Under the pieces are notes generated by a model. The model had not been told where the DNA came from and made no database searches. It saw nothing but the letters and a program-made list of their open reading frames with translations. From Mangifera indica (lineage: Eukaryota; Streptophyta; Magnoliopsida; Sapindales; Anacardiaceae): a stretch of DNA of 64,000 bases. Position 1 is the stretch's first letter, and the number at the start of each line of letters is the position of its first letter. The stretch is taken from positions 3,038,001-3,102,000 of the forward strand of contig NC_058153.1 of assembly GCF_011075055.1 (NCBI RefSeq), written 5' to 3'. This document shows, piece after piece, positions 62,916-64,000 of this stretch. The translations under genes and the position numbers were made by a program.

Positions 62916-64000
62916 TTTCAACATTTCCCAAAAGTAACAACTTGATGGAGCTCGACGTGGTATCTAGTACTCCAAAATGATATTAACTAACAACTTGATG
63001 GAGCCAACGTGTTCAATACATGGAAGAGGACTTGGAGTCCTTTGTCAGTTGACTTATTACTCTCGTTGATGTTGAGTGTGAGAAGTCTTGTTGTATGGTG
63101 TGGATGTTTCCGCAATAGTTTCCTTCTTGAAACTGGGCCCTTTAACCGTAGTGTATAGCAAATGAACAAAATTGCATGCTAGTTGAAAAATGTTGAGAAG
63201 ATCAATTTAAGGCGTGGAAGTGGTACCTCATTTGGACTACGATGTTTTAGTCTTGAAGATGAATTGGCTTTGGGAAAGAGTTTTTGAAATGCTCTTTGAC
63301 CTATTTAAGGATAGTTTGTCTAAAGCCTTTTGATATAATTTTTTATGAGCCATTGTCAAAATTTGTGAGAGATTATTGATGTGAGATATGTTTGTGTCCT
63401 TTTTTTAATGTCAAACTATTGATTCTATTTCTTTTCATCAACTAAAATATATAATTCAGAGTCTCAACCTAGGTTAATATAAAGACTCAATGGATCATGT
63501 CAAGATCGGCCCTATATGACCCATTAATACCTCTACTTAGATACAAAGTTACCAATTTCCCAATAATTTCAGGAATCCAATTAACTTGACTATTAAATAA
63601 AATTTAAAATACAATTATGAAATAATAACAAAAATAACTTTAAAAATTTAAAACATAACGAGACGTTAGCCATTTGAACTTTCTCGATATCTTGCTAACA
63701 AATTGAGATGAAATGGCCCCAAAAAAAGGTTTGAGTTAGCACTAGAAGATTTTCATCCTCCCTTTGCTGAAAGAAATCGCCCACTACACCACAACTCTAG
63801 GAGGGATATTTTAAAAAATATACATTGTTAATTTGTTTATATAAATCTCTCTAGAATTATATTTGAACATTATTCAATTTATGTATTATATAAAAAATAT
63901 ATATAACTATTGTTTACACATTAATGTAACATTACTACTATTTTTTAAATATATTTCTTACAAATATAATGAACGAAGAACAGTTTAACTGGTCGGCAGA
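62916..64000. other. Intergenic sequence to the window end
   Basis: The phrase AACAACTTGATGGAGC occurs at about 62937 and 62991. No gene was recognised. The minus-strand 60-codon frame at 62987 lacks any domain. Confidence 0.4.

Noticed and set aside
62930..62965. GTGGTATCTAGTACT as a retroelement primer site
   Set aside because: It lies downstream of the probable 3' LTR, where host DNA is expected, and matches the usual TGGTATCAGAGC only partly.

Overview
The window is nuclear DNA from a eudicot plant. It is AT-rich, with small genes cut by canonical GT-AG introns, long gene-poor intergenes and a heavy load of small transposable elements. I cannot name the species. Splicing by hand gives five complete genes and one decayed gene. 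All five complete models close in frame, start to stop, at lengths normal for their families.

Layout: 1-6.4 kb is repeat-rich intergene. 6.4-8.9 kb (-) is a nine-exon bHLH factor of the bHLH68 type. 9-29 kb is gene-poor and filled with MITEs, a 1.86-kb foldback element with minisatellite arms, a cluster of four G-boxes and a few unrecognised gene-like scraps. 29.2-31.6 kb (+) is an Aux/IAA repressor of the IAA27 type. 32.9-35.3 kb (-) is RNA polymerase subunit RPB5. 37.7-41.0 kb (+) is the METTL5-type 18S rRNA m6A methyltransferase. 41.9-44.3 kb (-) is a pseudogene of the plastid EF-Ts polyprotein. 45.7-56.9 kb is intergene with nested MITEs and Copia remnants. 56.9-58.5 kb (+) is a SPEAR/TIE-type EAR adaptor. 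59-64 kb carries a decayed Copia pol, a probable LTR and further intergene.

bHLH68, IAA27, EF-Ts, METTL5 and TIE1 homologues lie, as I recall, close together on Arabidopsis chromosome 4 (about At4g28830 to At4g29100). The block therefore looks like conserved microsynteny, here expanded by transposons and with one member dying. The genes do not form one pathway. IAA27 and TIE-type proteins both recruit TOPLESS through EAR motifs, RPB5 belongs to the transcription machinery, METTL5 modifies the small ribosomal subunit, and the EF-Ts copy once served plastid translation.

The most unusual structures are: (1) the foldback element at 18678-20537, with ~310-bp terminal inverted repeats, oppositely oriented ~20-bp minisatellites and a perfect 9-bp target duplication; (2) a Mutator-type MITE family with GGCCAAA ends, two copies having perfect 9-bp target duplications; (3) a near-palindromic ~160-bp MITE present about 14 times; (4) the EF-Ts pseudogene, which kept its transit peptide and both Ts domains but shows no S1 region; (5) a tiny LTR-like element at 46.2-46.5 kb; (6) an orphan G-box cluster at 18.2-18.4 kb.
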